From: an uncultured Bacilli bacterium | Lineage (GTDB): Bacteria; Bacillota_I; Bacilli_A; RF39; UBA660 | Direction: 5' to 3' | DNA: 18,323 nt | Assembly (NCBI GenBank): GCA_947632685.1 | Contig: CANRQD010000012.1 | Span: forward strand, 1 to 18,323 | Part shown: positions 8,401 through 15,374 of the stretch, piece by piece | How the letters are laid out: each line of letters opens with the position of its first letter | Numbering within the stretch: the first letter of the stretch is position 1 | The notes under the pieces: generated by a model | The model's database searches: none | What the model saw: the letters and a program-made list of their open reading frames with translations, nothing else | Told to the model about the DNA's origin: nothing | Made by a program: the position numbers and the translations under genes

Positions 8401-8926
8401 TGGATATGATTTATATTTTGAACAAGATGATAAAAAATACTATAACTTAGAATCATTAGCTTTAGATTTCTTTTTAAATGTTAATGGTAATCAACCGATT
8501 TCAGAACTATTAAAACATGAAACATTAGGTGTAAGTATATCAAAAGCTTCACCATATTTAGAAAAATTCTTTAATAAACATAATATCGTTGTAAATTATA
8601 ATTATTCCTTAGATGATAATATAGTTAGTGTTTTAAATAATAATCAGTATTTTCCGATAGTTAGTGCTTCAGGATTTGATTTAGAAGTATTAGCTAAATC
8701 AGATATTCCAAAAAATAGTTTAGATGGTGCTTTGAATAATTCTACTTTTGATGGTACAATATATAAAAACATCGGTGGTCACGCAATGGCTTTGACAGGA
8801 ATTGATGAAGATGGAAATTTAATTGTCTCATCGTGGGGAGAAAAATGTAAATTCATTAAACCAATTTCCGAAAATATGGGTCGAGTTGCGTTAGAATTTG
8901 TTAAATTTAGTTTAGGAGGAGAATAA
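5498..8926 (+). CDS. T7SS polymorphic toxin, WXG/LXG-like N-terminus and papain-like C-terminal domain
   Basis: A 1142-residue protein with a strong AAAGGAGG site just upstream. Residues ~1-95 look like the helical hairpin of WXG/LXG export domains, with a Gly-Ser-Gly turn (TGFGSGGN). Residues ~150-405 are Gly/Ala-rich with hydrophobic stretches (about 151-188 and 234-272), resembling pre-toxin or membrane-interacting regions. Residues ~410-680 are helical and charged, and ~685-855 look beta-rich. From ~870 to the end lies a putative cysteine-peptidase domain: SGCWYM with Cys941, GGHAMALTG with His1095, then IVSSWG (1110-1114). In papains the last block is NSWG with a catalytic Asn; here it is Ser1111, and no Gln lies six residues before Cys941. 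Catalysis is therefore plausible but not assured. The gene is bracketed by DUF4176 genes and a related 206-residue gene, the normal setting of an exported T7SS toxin. Target and immunity mechanism are unknown. Confidence 0.82.
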   Translation: MSEITLNTKTLKTYIDKLKSYETYYTNKKSSFSTTGFGSGGNLASYLLKIQTIYSNIGSNIKETTKFLEDYINDAENLENRLIGDSGFIKETRVNNIVSRYRNSLKKYDIDSEDLFKIIKVDSKGNSFNAIGGTVNKKTTAEKKEKKSQAAINFLSFGEGILNALETLGDGVLMLGVGACNLLELCGIEKAGEQADKLADIVKEDESKRIYQDAIKENDLDKYANPESIGAKVASGAGTIILDALLIIGTGGLAGAAFGTGTAAATTATVVGRGALGFAEAMGQESEYALQNGASRNQAFGVGLTAGTIGAITNAASGKMDDLAKVKGIGVGKIIKYSFGSGMIGVGETVVNEVVQTTTYKNDGELSINDYIENLKRSAPQMAISFGSNFAGTFAGGMFEYKKNQKAQKTFNLDDTLEMPTIDLEKNLFEKIETFDKRLIGSIGNETEFQKLIDELKEYTDDSFTDKNTFQSTRWFKKNIVYSLKEENMLSKLSDYEFNLLIEDNVLFYELLDTSRMEDFVIHNISKMPETINKLLSKAPSINSLNDLFNKESINQYFNSISDDEFLNIITRFATDECEPLFINCKNITDRFLKMDITSQFKYINQERIINALNTNQENAATFLKSLIEKYELSEMYNDLDFSKKLYNSIPYNHLISDYKTKIYERISQLKKQTQDLLLKNSKVPINLNDYENYVDISYIKDGVEITKTSRWFSKTDLLSNVPELTPDCVITSIKNNEVKNTLLLNNLNKGLNKIVLEIDGKPTTLVKKLTFESLDLNIFIDTDGINQVKILSIDSLPSYNFNANPNKIYRITYNSQGQNGVNFVLTDKNGVGDIDKLMTSYNLYDISDVVVEETNQKELKSLIDISNKYKESVNIFNTTKYGGDQSDVTSLVVNKLSKVDMNDIDTKKADLLIDIVKKHYPEATSTDIKNIVEKYSNSGCWYMAVSNDFATFMGSQTDANNKFLQKFGYDLYFEQDDKKYYNLESLALDFFLNVNGNQPISELLKHETLGVSISKASPYLEKFFNKHNIVVNYNYSLDDNIVSVLNNNQYFPIVSASGFDLEVLAKSDIPKNSLDGALNNSTFDGTIYKNIGGHAMALTGIDEDGNLIVSSWGEKCKFIKPISENMGRVALEFVKFSLGGE

Positions 8927-9546
8927 TGGAATATAATTATGTACCAAATAGTTATGATAAAAATTTAATTAGTAAGAATGAATTTTTACAAGATAACTTT
9001 TTATTAATGCAAATAAAATATCGTCAAAGTATAGAAGAAGTATTAAAAAGTATAATTAATTTTAAAGAATTAGATGATTATTGCACTAAAGAAATAAAAG
9101 TACCAATTAATGATGATTGGGAAGATAATTTTTATCATAAATTCTCGACATTAAATAGCAAATATATATTTTTAAGAAATAATATTCACGTAGAAAAACT
9201 TAAGAATGAAGACATTGAAAAGATAAAAAGAGCAATTTTTAATGAAAATTTATTAGATAAAGAATTTGTTTTAAGAACATTAAAAGATGTCTTATATGAA
9301 GATGGAGATTATGTATTTTATGGAGTTGCTATGGATGAAAATCGAGTAGATTCCCAAAGTTTAGTATTTGAATTTTCATATGATGATTCGAAATGTAGTA
9401 TAGAAGAAGGAATATTAATAAAGAAAATATGTGATAATATATTAAATAATATAAAAGAAAGAATAGAATCTAATTTAAATTGTCATGTAGAATTAATTAT
9501 TAATAAAGGTTTTGCAAATATAAATAATATTAATAAAGGGCTATAA
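8926..9546 (+). CDS. 206-residue protein related to the N-terminal domain of the DUF4176 fusion; chaperone or immunity candidate
   Basis: The start codon overlaps the toxin stop (TAATG), with AGGAGG six bases upstream, so it is tightly coupled to the toxin. No signal peptide or membrane helix is seen; the protein is acidic and rich in Lys, Asp and Asn. It shares the KELD (47-50) and LxxxxxFLRNNI (82-87) landmarks and overall plan with residues 1-210 of the 307-residue protein before the toxin, but lacks the DUF4176 domain. Position directly after a toxin usually suggests immunity, whereas homology to a DUF4176-fused protein suggests an export partner. The sequence does not decide between the two. 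It is the last gene before a clear terminator. Confidence 0.8.
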   Translation: MEYNYVPNSYDKNLISKNEFLQDNFLLMQIKYRQSIEEVLKSIINFKELDDYCTKEIKVPINDDWEDNFYHKFSTLNSKYIFLRNNIHVEKLKNEDIEKIKRAIFNENLLDKEFVLRTLKDVLYEDGDYVFYGVAMDENRVDSQSLVFEFSYDDSKCSIEEGILIKKICDNILNNIKERIESNLNCHVELIINKGFANINNINKGL

Positions 9547-9575
9547 TTTAAAGTCAAATTATAGTCTTTTTTTTT
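9539..9575 (+). terminator. Rho-independent terminator of the toxin operon
   Basis: CTATAATTT (9541-9549) pairs perfectly with AAATTATAG (9556-9564) around a 6-base loop. GG (9539-9540) can add two pairs with TC (9565-9566). Nine T follow (9567-9575). The stem contains the stop codon of the 206-residue gene. Confidence 0.85.
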
Positions 9576-9586
9576 GAGTGTTTTAA

Positions 9587-9595
9587 TGGTATAAT
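9587..9595 (+). promoter_or_regulatory. Extended -10 promoter of the esaB-essC operon
   Basis: TGGTATAAT (9587-9595) is a perfect extended -10 (TGn plus TATAAT). No -35 box is recognisable at the usual distance, which extended -10 promoters can tolerate. Transcription would start near 9602, just before the GAGGGAG ribosome binding site. Confidence 0.7.
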
Positions 9596-9622
9596 TTTTT
9601 ATAGTAGAGGGAGATAACTAAG

Positions 9623-9682
9623 ATGTGTGATATGAAGGTTGAAAACAAAATTATTTTAGTTAATGATAATTATGAAAAATAA
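9623..9682 (+). CDS. 19-codon upstream ORF overlapping the esaB start (possible leader peptide)
   Basis: ATG 9623 opens a short frame encoding MCDMKVENKIILVNDNYEK, ending at TAA 9680-9682. It is preceded by GAGGGAG (9607-9613), the only good ribosome binding site in this leader, about 10 bases upstream. The two possible starts of the EsaB-like gene (9663 and 9672) lie inside it in another frame and have no Shine-Dalgarno site of their own. The simplest reading is translational coupling: ribosomes ending at 9682 restart a few bases upstream. It has no known homology and may encode no functional peptide. A frameshifted longer N-terminus of EsaB is less likely, since family members start near the second frame. 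Confidence 0.5.
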   Translation: MCDMKVENKIILVNDNYEK

Positions 9683-9926
9683 GATTTTAGTTATAATTTA
9701 TGTGCCCTTATTAGATGAAGAATTTGATATTTATATTCCAGTGGTAAAAAAAGTTGGAACAGTAAAAAATCTAATAATAAAAATAATTGAAGAAGCAAGT
9801 GATGGAACTTTTGAAAATGATAATTGTAAAAAATTATATGATAAAGTTTCAGGAGAAATGATATCTGATAATCAATTTGTAAAAGATAGCATAATCAAAA
9901 ATGGCTCTAAATTAATTTTGTATTAA
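9672..9926 (+). CDS. EsaB/YukD-like ubiquitin-fold T7SS subunit
   Basis: An 84-residue protein from ATG 9672 (87 residues if ATG 9663 is used). Its length, two N-terminal beta-strand-like segments (KILVIIYVPLL, FDIYIPV), a central helix (VKNLIIKIIEEA) and a C-terminal pattern of KLYDKVSGE, a short loop and IKNGSKLILY match the small ubiquitin-like YukD/EsaB proteins of Bacillota T7SS. These are cytosolic and required for, or regulate, secretion. Sequence conservation in this family is low, so the call rests partly on its place ten bases upstream of essC, where yukD/esaB genes are usually found. Translation probably depends on the overlapping upstream ORF. Confidence 0.75.
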   Translation: MKNKILVIIYVPLLDEEFDIYIPVVKKVGTVKNLIIKIIEEASDGTFENDNCKKLYDKVSGEMISDNQFVKDSIIKNGSKLILY

Positions 9927-9936
9927 GAGGTATATT

Positions 9937-12900
9937 ATGCAAATTACAGTAATAAAAAAGAATAAACTAAATGTTTTTACATTACCAGAAAAAATAAGTG
10001 GCAGTTATTGGATAACTGATTTTGAAAATGGTAAAAAAATAAATTTAATTAATATTGAAGCAACTGAAAATGGTTGGAATATTATTAGTAATAATGAAGC
10101 TTTTATAGTTGATAATAATGATGTAATGGTACCATATACTATATTAAAAGATTATAATTTTTATTTATTAAAAAATAATTATAAAAATGAAAAATATTAT
10201 ATATATTGTTCACCAATACATGATAATACTTATAAAGAATTAGGAGCTCAAAATAAAATAACTGTAGGATATGATAAATCATGTGATATTTGTTATAGAT
10301 TAAATGGGTTACCTAAAAAAGCATTTAATATTGAAAAAAAAGATAATTATTATTTTCTTAATGTATTAGAACAAAATACTAATGTATATGTTAATAAAGA
10401 AAAAGTAATTAATACTAAAAGAATTGAATATGGAGATATGATTTTTATATTTGGATTAAGAATTATATTAATGCGTAAAAATGGTATGGATTACTATTTA
10501 GTTAATAATCCTAATAATTTATTAGAGTTTAGTGCTTCATATGTTAATGTTGTTCCTGTCCAAAATGATTTTATTGAAGATAATAAAGAGTTAACTATTG
10601 ATGCTAATTTTACAACTGTTGATTATTTTTATAGAGCACCTCATTTTTATAAAGCTTTAGAAACAATGATTGTTAATGTTGATGTTCCTCCTCAAAGAAA
10701 AGAAGATGATAAGACACCTGCAGCACTTACAATAGGACCAATGATAACAATGTCTATGACATCTGTTGTTATGTTAATAAACACATTAAATGAAATGAAC
10801 TCAGGAACCAGTAATCCAAGAGCAACAACTAGTTCTTTAATTATGTGTTTAGCAATGTTAGCAAGTTCTTTATTGTGGCCAATACTTACTAAAATTTATC
10901 AAAAAATAAGTAATAAATTATATGAATTTAAAAGACAAAAATTATATAAAAAATATATTAATAAGAAAGAAAAAGAAATTAAAGAACAATTAGAAGTTCA
11001 AAGAAAATCTTTAATTGAAAATAATTTTAATGTTATTCAATGTCAAAAAGTAATATTAGAACGTACTAATGATTTATGGCAAAGAAGAATAACAGATTCT
11101 GATTTTTTAACATTACCTGTTGGATTTGGTAATATGCCTATGAAAATTCAAATAAATTATCCTGAAGAACATTTTACCTTAGAACAAGATAATTTATTAG
11201 ATATTGCCCATACTTTAGGTAAAACAGATAGAATCTTAAATAATGTACCAATTACTTATTCCTTTTATGAAAATAAAGCAACGGGAGTAGTGGGAGATAG
11301 TATAGTAACTAAAGAATTAATCGATCGTTTAATGTTACAAATAATGGCTAATTATAGTTATGATGAAGTTAAAATTGTTACTTTTACTTCAACAGATAAT
11401 GAAAAAGATTGGGATTATATTAAAACTTTACCTCATAGTTGGTCTAATGATAATACTTTAAGATTTTTTGGTTCTTCAAATGATGATTATCGGGAAATAA
11501 TTTATAATCTTGAAAAGATATATCATGAAAGAAAAGAAAAATATCAAGAAAACGAAAGATGTATGCCTCATTATATAATTATTACGGATGCAATTAAATC
11601 TATTGAAAGTTTTGATTTTATTAAAGAAATAATGGCCAATAATAATAATTTAGGTTTTAGTATAATAATGTTAGTAGATAAAGTAACTGCTCTTCCTAAT
11701 GAATGTAAAAGTTTTATTAGTGTTACAAGACAAGAATGTGCTATTTATAATAGTGTTATTAATAAAGCTGATCAAAAATTTCAAATTGATTATTCACCTA
11801 TTTATGAAATATATAATTGTGCAAGAGAACTTTCTAATATACCAATAAATATTAAAAGTGAAGTTGAAAGTACTTTACCTGATACTTATAAATTTTTAGA
11901 AATGTATCAAGTTGGGAAAGTAGAGCAATTAAATTCACTGGAAAGATGGAAAAAGAGTAATCCAATTTTATCTTTACAAGCTCCAATCGGTATAGGTAAA
12001 AGTGGTGAAATAATTAATCTAGATTTACACGAAAAATATCATGGTCCACATGGCTTAATTGCAGGTACTACAGGAAGTGGTAAGTCGGAATTTATTATTA
12101 CCTATATTTTATCTTTAGCAGTTAATTATCATCCTTATGAAGTTCAAATAATATTAATTGATTATAAAGGCGGAAGCTTAGCTGGAGCATTTACTGGTGA
12201 TAGTTATCGTCTTCCTCATTTAGCGGGCACGATAACTAATTTAGATGGCAGTGAGTTAAATCGTTCCCTTGCATCAATTGAAAGTGAAATTAAGAGAAGA
12301 CAAAGAGAATTTAATGATGCTAAAGCTATGACTAATGAGAGTAGTGTTGATATTTATAAGTATCAAAAGTTATGGCGTGAAGGAAGATTAAAAGATAAAG
12401 AACCAATAGCGCATCTATTTATTATTAGTGATGAATTTGCTGAGTTAAAAGAACAACAACCTGAATTTATGGATAAACTAATATCGGCTGCACGTGTTGG
12501 ACGTTCCCTTGGAATTCATTTGATATTGGCAACTCAAAAACCAGGTGGTGTAGTAGATCCCCAAATTTGGTCTAATACAAGATTTAGAGTATGTCTTAAA
12601 GTTCAAGATACTTCTGATAGTCAAGAAGTATTGAAAAAACCAGATGCTGCTTATTTAAAGAAAACAGGAAGATTTTATTTACAAGTTGGAACTGATGAAG
12701 TATTTACGTTAGGTCAATCAGCTTGGGCTGGCGGTCAATATTTTCCAAGTCCAGTATTAAAAAAGGAAGTTGATACTTCAGTTAGTGCTATCAATAATAT
12801 TGGTTTTGTAACAACAACTAAAGAAATAGAAAATAATGAAAATGTTGTAGCAGTTGGTGAAGAATTACCTAATGTAGTTAAATATTTAAATGATATTGCT

Positions 12901-14526
12901 ATTAATAATAATATAAAGATTCATAAATTATGGTTAGATAAAATACCTGAAAAAATATATATTGATTCTTTAATTAATAAGTATAATTTTGCTCATGAAC
13001 CTTATTATCTTAATCCAATAATTGGTGAATATGATGATCCAACTACGCAAAGTCAAAATGTTTTAAATATACCTTTTAGTAAATTAGGAAATGCAATAAT
13101 CTATGGTATTTCAGGTTCTGGTAAAGAAAACTTTTTAACATCATTAATTTATTCTAGTATGGTTTCATATACTCCAGAAGAAGTTAATTTTTATATAATG
13201 GATTTTGGTGGTGAAACATTAAAAGTTTTTGAAAATTCTCCTTATGTTGGTGACATACTTTATACAAATGATAAAGATAAATTAGAAAATTTGCTTAAAC
13301 TTTTAGAAACAGAATTAGAAATGCGAAAAGATAAATTTGCTAATTATGGAGGTAATTATCAAAATTATATAACTAAATCATCTGAAAAATTACCTAATAT
13401 AGTAGTTATAATTAATTTTTATGAAGTTTTAACAGAAAATTATGAAGATATAATTGAAAATATTAATACTTTATCTAGAGAGGCATTTAAATATGGTATT
13501 TACTTTGTAGTTACTGCTACTAGTGAAAATAGTGTTCGAATTAAAACTAGACAAAATTTCTCTTTAACTTATGTTTTACAACAAAATAATGAAAGTGATT
13601 ACTCAAGTATTTTAGGTAATATTCATGGTAATTTACCTGCTAAATATAAAGGTAGAGGACTATTTAAAAGAGATAATATTTATGAATTTCAAACCGCATA
13701 TGTTAATGATGATGAATATAATTATCTTGTTGAATTTTGTGATAAAAAGAGTAAAGAAACAGAATATAGAGCTAAAAAGATTCCTGTTTTACCTAATGTA
13801 GTTGATTATAATGCAATTAAAAATGATATAACTAATTCTTCTAATATAGTTGTAGGTATAAATAAAGTTAAATTGATTTCTGAAAAATATAACTTTAGTA
13901 AAAATGCTATTAACTTGATATGTTCAGAAGAAATAGACAATACAATACCTTTTGTTAATAGTTTAGTTAATGAAGTTTTATATATAAAATATTATAGTAA
14001 TATATATTTTATGAATTCAACTGATATAAATATTAACAATAATTTAAAAAATAGAATATATAATCAAAAATTTGATGAATTTATTATTCAAATAAATAAT
14101 TATATAACAGAAGTATATAAAGTATATGAATCATCTAATTATAATGATGAAATAATAAATAAACAAAAGAAATTTATGGTTGTTATATTTGGAGTATATG
14201 ATTTTATTAATAAATTATCAGAAGATACTAAAAAACTATTAAGTGAAATGATGAGAAAAGATAATCAAATAGGATTAGTATCATTTGTCTTTGTTGATAA
14301 TCCAGATGTAATTAAAGCATTTAGTTATGAAGAGTGGTTTAAATATGGTTGTGATACATCTCGAGGTATCTATATAGGAAGTGGATTTAGTAATCAAAAT
14401 ATCTTTAAGATTTCTCGAATTAATAGTGAAGATAGAGAAGAAATTACAAATGATTATGGATATGTTATAAATTCATCTAAACAAAGTAAAGTAAAATTAT
14501 TACAAGATTTTAATGAACAAAATTGA
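9937..14526 (+). CDS. essC: EssC/YukB-like T7SS motor ATPase (FHA-like, two membrane helices, FtsK/SpoIIIE domains)
   Basis: A 1529-residue membrane ATPase, close to the size of known EssC proteins, with AAGAGG just upstream. The N-terminus (about residues 1-180) includes a forkhead-associated-like module: ITVGYDKSCDICY near 107, then VYVNKEKV and the YGDMIFIFG turn. Two hydrophobic helices at ~260-284 and ~295-315 anchor it, followed by a charged coiled segment and a domain of unknown fold. The first FtsK domain is canonical: Walker A GTTGSGKS (710-717), IDYKGGSLAGAF, Walker B IISDE (829-833) and ATQKPGG. The second has a P-loop GISGSGKE (1057-1064) with Glu where Ser/Thr normally coordinates magnesium. 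The C-terminal third (about 1290-1529) shows no P-loop and is probably a degenerate ATPase domain. In T7SSb this motor recognises WXG substrates and drives export across the membrane. It ends in TGA, the only TGA stop in the window. Confidence 0.95.
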   Translation: MQITVIKKNKLNVFTLPEKISGSYWITDFENGKKINLINIEATENGWNIISNNEAFIVDNNDVMVPYTILKDYNFYLLKNNYKNEKYYIYCSPIHDNTYKELGAQNKITVGYDKSCDICYRLNGLPKKAFNIEKKDNYYFLNVLEQNTNVYVNKEKVINTKRIEYGDMIFIFGLRIILMRKNGMDYYLVNNPNNLLEFSASYVNVVPVQNDFIEDNKELTIDANFTTVDYFYRAPHFYKALETMIVNVDVPPQRKEDDKTPAALTIGPMITMSMTSVVMLINTLNEMNSGTSNPRATTSSLIMCLAMLASSLLWPILTKIYQKISNKLYEFKRQKLYKKYINKKEKEIKEQLEVQRKSLIENNFNVIQCQKVILERTNDLWQRRITDSDFLTLPVGFGNMPMKIQINYPEEHFTLEQDNLLDIAHTLGKTDRILNNVPITYSFYENKATGVVGDSIVTKELIDRLMLQIMANYSYDEVKIVTFTSTDNEKDWDYIKTLPHSWSNDNTLRFFGSSNDDYREIIYNLEKIYHERKEKYQENERCMPHYIIITDAIKSIESFDFIKEIMANNNNLGFSIIMLVDKVTALPNECKSFISVTRQECAIYNSVINKADQKFQIDYSPIYEIYNCARELSNIPINIKSEVESTLPDTYKFLEMYQVGKVEQLNSLERWKKSNPILSLQAPIGIGKSGEIINLDLHEKYHGPHGLIAGTTGSGKSEFIITYILSLAVNYHPYEVQIILIDYKGGSLAGAFTGDSYRLPHLAGTITNLDGSELNRSLASIESEIKRRQREFNDAKAMTNESSVDIYKYQKLWREGRLKDKEPIAHLFIISDEFAELKEQQPEFMDKLISAARVGRSLGIHLILATQKPGGVVDPQIWSNTRFRVCLKVQDTSDSQEVLKKPDAAYLKKTGRFYLQVGTDEVFTLGQSAWAGGQYFPSPVLKKEVDTSVSAINNIGFVTTTKEIENNENVVAVGEELPNVVKYLNDIAINNNIKIHKLWLDKIPEKIYIDSLINKYNFAHEPYYLNPIIGEYDDPTTQSQNVLNIPFSKLGNAIIYGISGSGKENFLTSLIYSSMVSYTPEEVNFYIMDFGGETLKVFENSPYVGDILYTNDKDKLENLLKLLETELEMRKDKFANYGGNYQNYITKSSEKLPNIVVIINFYEVLTENYEDIIENINTLSREAFKYGIYFVVTATSENSVRIKTRQNFSLTYVLQQNNESDYSSILGNIHGNLPAKYKGRGLFKRDNIYEFQTAYVNDDEYNYLVEFCDKKSKETEYRAKKIPVLPNVVDYNAIKNDITNSSNIVVGINKVKLISEKYNFSKNAINLICSEEIDNTIPFVNSLVNEVLYIKYYSNIYFMNSTDININNNLKNRIYNQKFDEFIIQINNYITEVYKVYESSNYNDEIINKQKKFMVVIFGVYDFINKLSEDTKKLLSEMMRKDNQIGLVSFVFVDNPDVIKAFSYEEWFKYGCDTSRGIYIGSGFSNQNIFKISRINSEDREEITNDYGYVINSSKQSKVKLLQDFNEQN

Positions 14527-14558
14527 CGATTAGAATGTGTAAATTTATGTTAAATCAA

Positions 14559-14588
14559 TTGAAAAAAGCTTTATATATATGTTAATAT
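14559..14588 (+). promoter_or_regulatory. Possible promoter of the WXG gene cluster
   Basis: TTGAAA (14559-14564), 18 bases, then TAATAT (14583-14588) preceded by TGT (extended -10). It lies in the 111-base gap between essC and the tandem WXG gene. A separate promoter would let the WXG substrate be made in excess over the motor. Confidence 0.5.
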
Positions 14589-14621
14589 TATTTATGGATA
14601 GCATGGTAACATGAATAATAT

Positions 14622-14630
14622 AGGAGGGAG
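14622..14630 (+). promoter_or_regulatory. Shine-Dalgarno site that fixes the tandem WXG start at 14638
   Basis: AGGAGGGAG is 7 bases before ATG 14638. An in-frame ATG at 14611 lies upstream of this site and has no ribosome binding site. Confidence 0.85.
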
Positions 14631-14637
14631 AGTTATT

Positions 14638-15297
14638 ATGTCAGTATTTGCTTATAATCCAGAAGCTGTTAAAACTTGGTCAAACAGTGTTATTAATTTT
14701 TTAAACGGAGGTAGTGATAGTATTCAAGCTTGCTCTAAAAAGTTTAGTGAACAAGTTGAAAAATTAGTTCAACCTAATGTTTGGACTGGAGCGGCTGCTG
14801 CTAAAAATTATCAAAATTTTTTAGATACTCATAAAGCACTAATTAATTTTGTAAACAATTTTGGAAATGCTTATGAAGAAGCAATGAATGAAGTTAACAA
14901 AAATGTGGCAAACTTAGAAATTGCAAACTTAGGTACAGATACTAATGTATCATCAACTTTTGGAACATTAACATATGATCAATTAGCACAATTATCTGAA
15001 GAAAATATTAAAAAAGATGTTGTTCGTTATGATTATGCTACAATTTCAAGTATTGGTACAGCATTAAAACAAATTTTAACTACTTTAGAAAATGTTAATT
15101 CTAATTTATCTAAAAAAATTGATGAATTAAATAATGGTTCTGGTATGTGGGATGGTGGTGCTGCATCTGAAGCTAGAGAAAATCTTTCTAGTACTTTAAA
15201 AGTTAATATGGATAAAGTAATCGATGCATTAAATATTTGTATTAGTAATATTAGCGCTGCTGCTGAAGCTGCTCAAATGGCTGATTCAGGTATGTAA
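14638..15297 (+). CDS. Tandem double-WXG protein (two fused WXG100-like hairpins)
   Basis: A 219-residue, strongly helical, Ala/Asn/Ser-rich protein with two copies of the WXG100 plan: a helix, a W-x-G turn and a second helix. The first turn is WTG (49-51), followed by the AAAAKNYQNFLDTH helix. The second is WDG (171-173), followed by the AASEARENLSSTL helix. Ordinary WXG100 proteins are about 100 residues and form dimers; this reads as a dimer in one chain, with a linker around residues 100-125 (LGTDTNVSSTFG). WXG100 proteins are exported by EssC and can be co-secretion partners of toxins. The excellent ribosome binding site, own promoter and terminator directly after the gene suggest high expression. 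Confidence 0.85.
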   Translation: MSVFAYNPEAVKTWSNSVINFLNGGSDSIQACSKKFSEQVEKLVQPNVWTGAAAAKNYQNFLDTHKALINFVNNFGNAYEEAMNEVNKNVANLEIANLGTDTNVSSTFGTLTYDQLAQLSEENIKKDVVRYDYATISSIGTALKQILTTLENVNSNLSKKIDELNNGSGMWDGGAASEARENLSSTLKVNMDKVIDALNICISNISAAAEAAQMADSGM

Positions 15298-15319
15298 AAA
15301 TCACTTTTAAGTGATTTTT
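15296..15319 (+). terminator. Rho-independent terminator or attenuator after the tandem WXG gene
   Basis: AAAAATCACT (15296-15305) pairs perfectly with AGTGATTTTT (15310-15319) around a TTTA loop; the 3' arm ends in five T. The downstream genes have no clear promoter, so partial read-through is likely, giving more of the WXG protein than of the later products (inference). Confidence 0.75.
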
Positions 15320-15360
15320 ATAAATAAGATTTAAAATTTTATATTTTAAGTTTTATTTAT
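15320..15360 (+). repeat. 18-bp inverted repeat (RNA hairpin) between WXG genes
   Basis: Arms 15320-15337 and 15343-15360 pair along all 18 positions (16 Watson-Crick, two G-U) around a 5-base loop TTTAT. The hairpin abuts the terminator hairpin on its 5' side and the Shine-Dalgarno sequence GAAAGGG on its 3' side. It has no T tail, so it is not a terminator. A role in RNA processing, stability or translational control is inference. Confidence 0.7.
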
Positions 15361-15374
15361 GAAAGGGAAGAATA

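Noticed and set aside
14527..14637. Possible riboswitch or small RNA in the gap after essC
   Set aside because: Apart from promoter-like boxes and a 4-bp CATG-GTAA-CATG dyad there is no extended structure or known motif.
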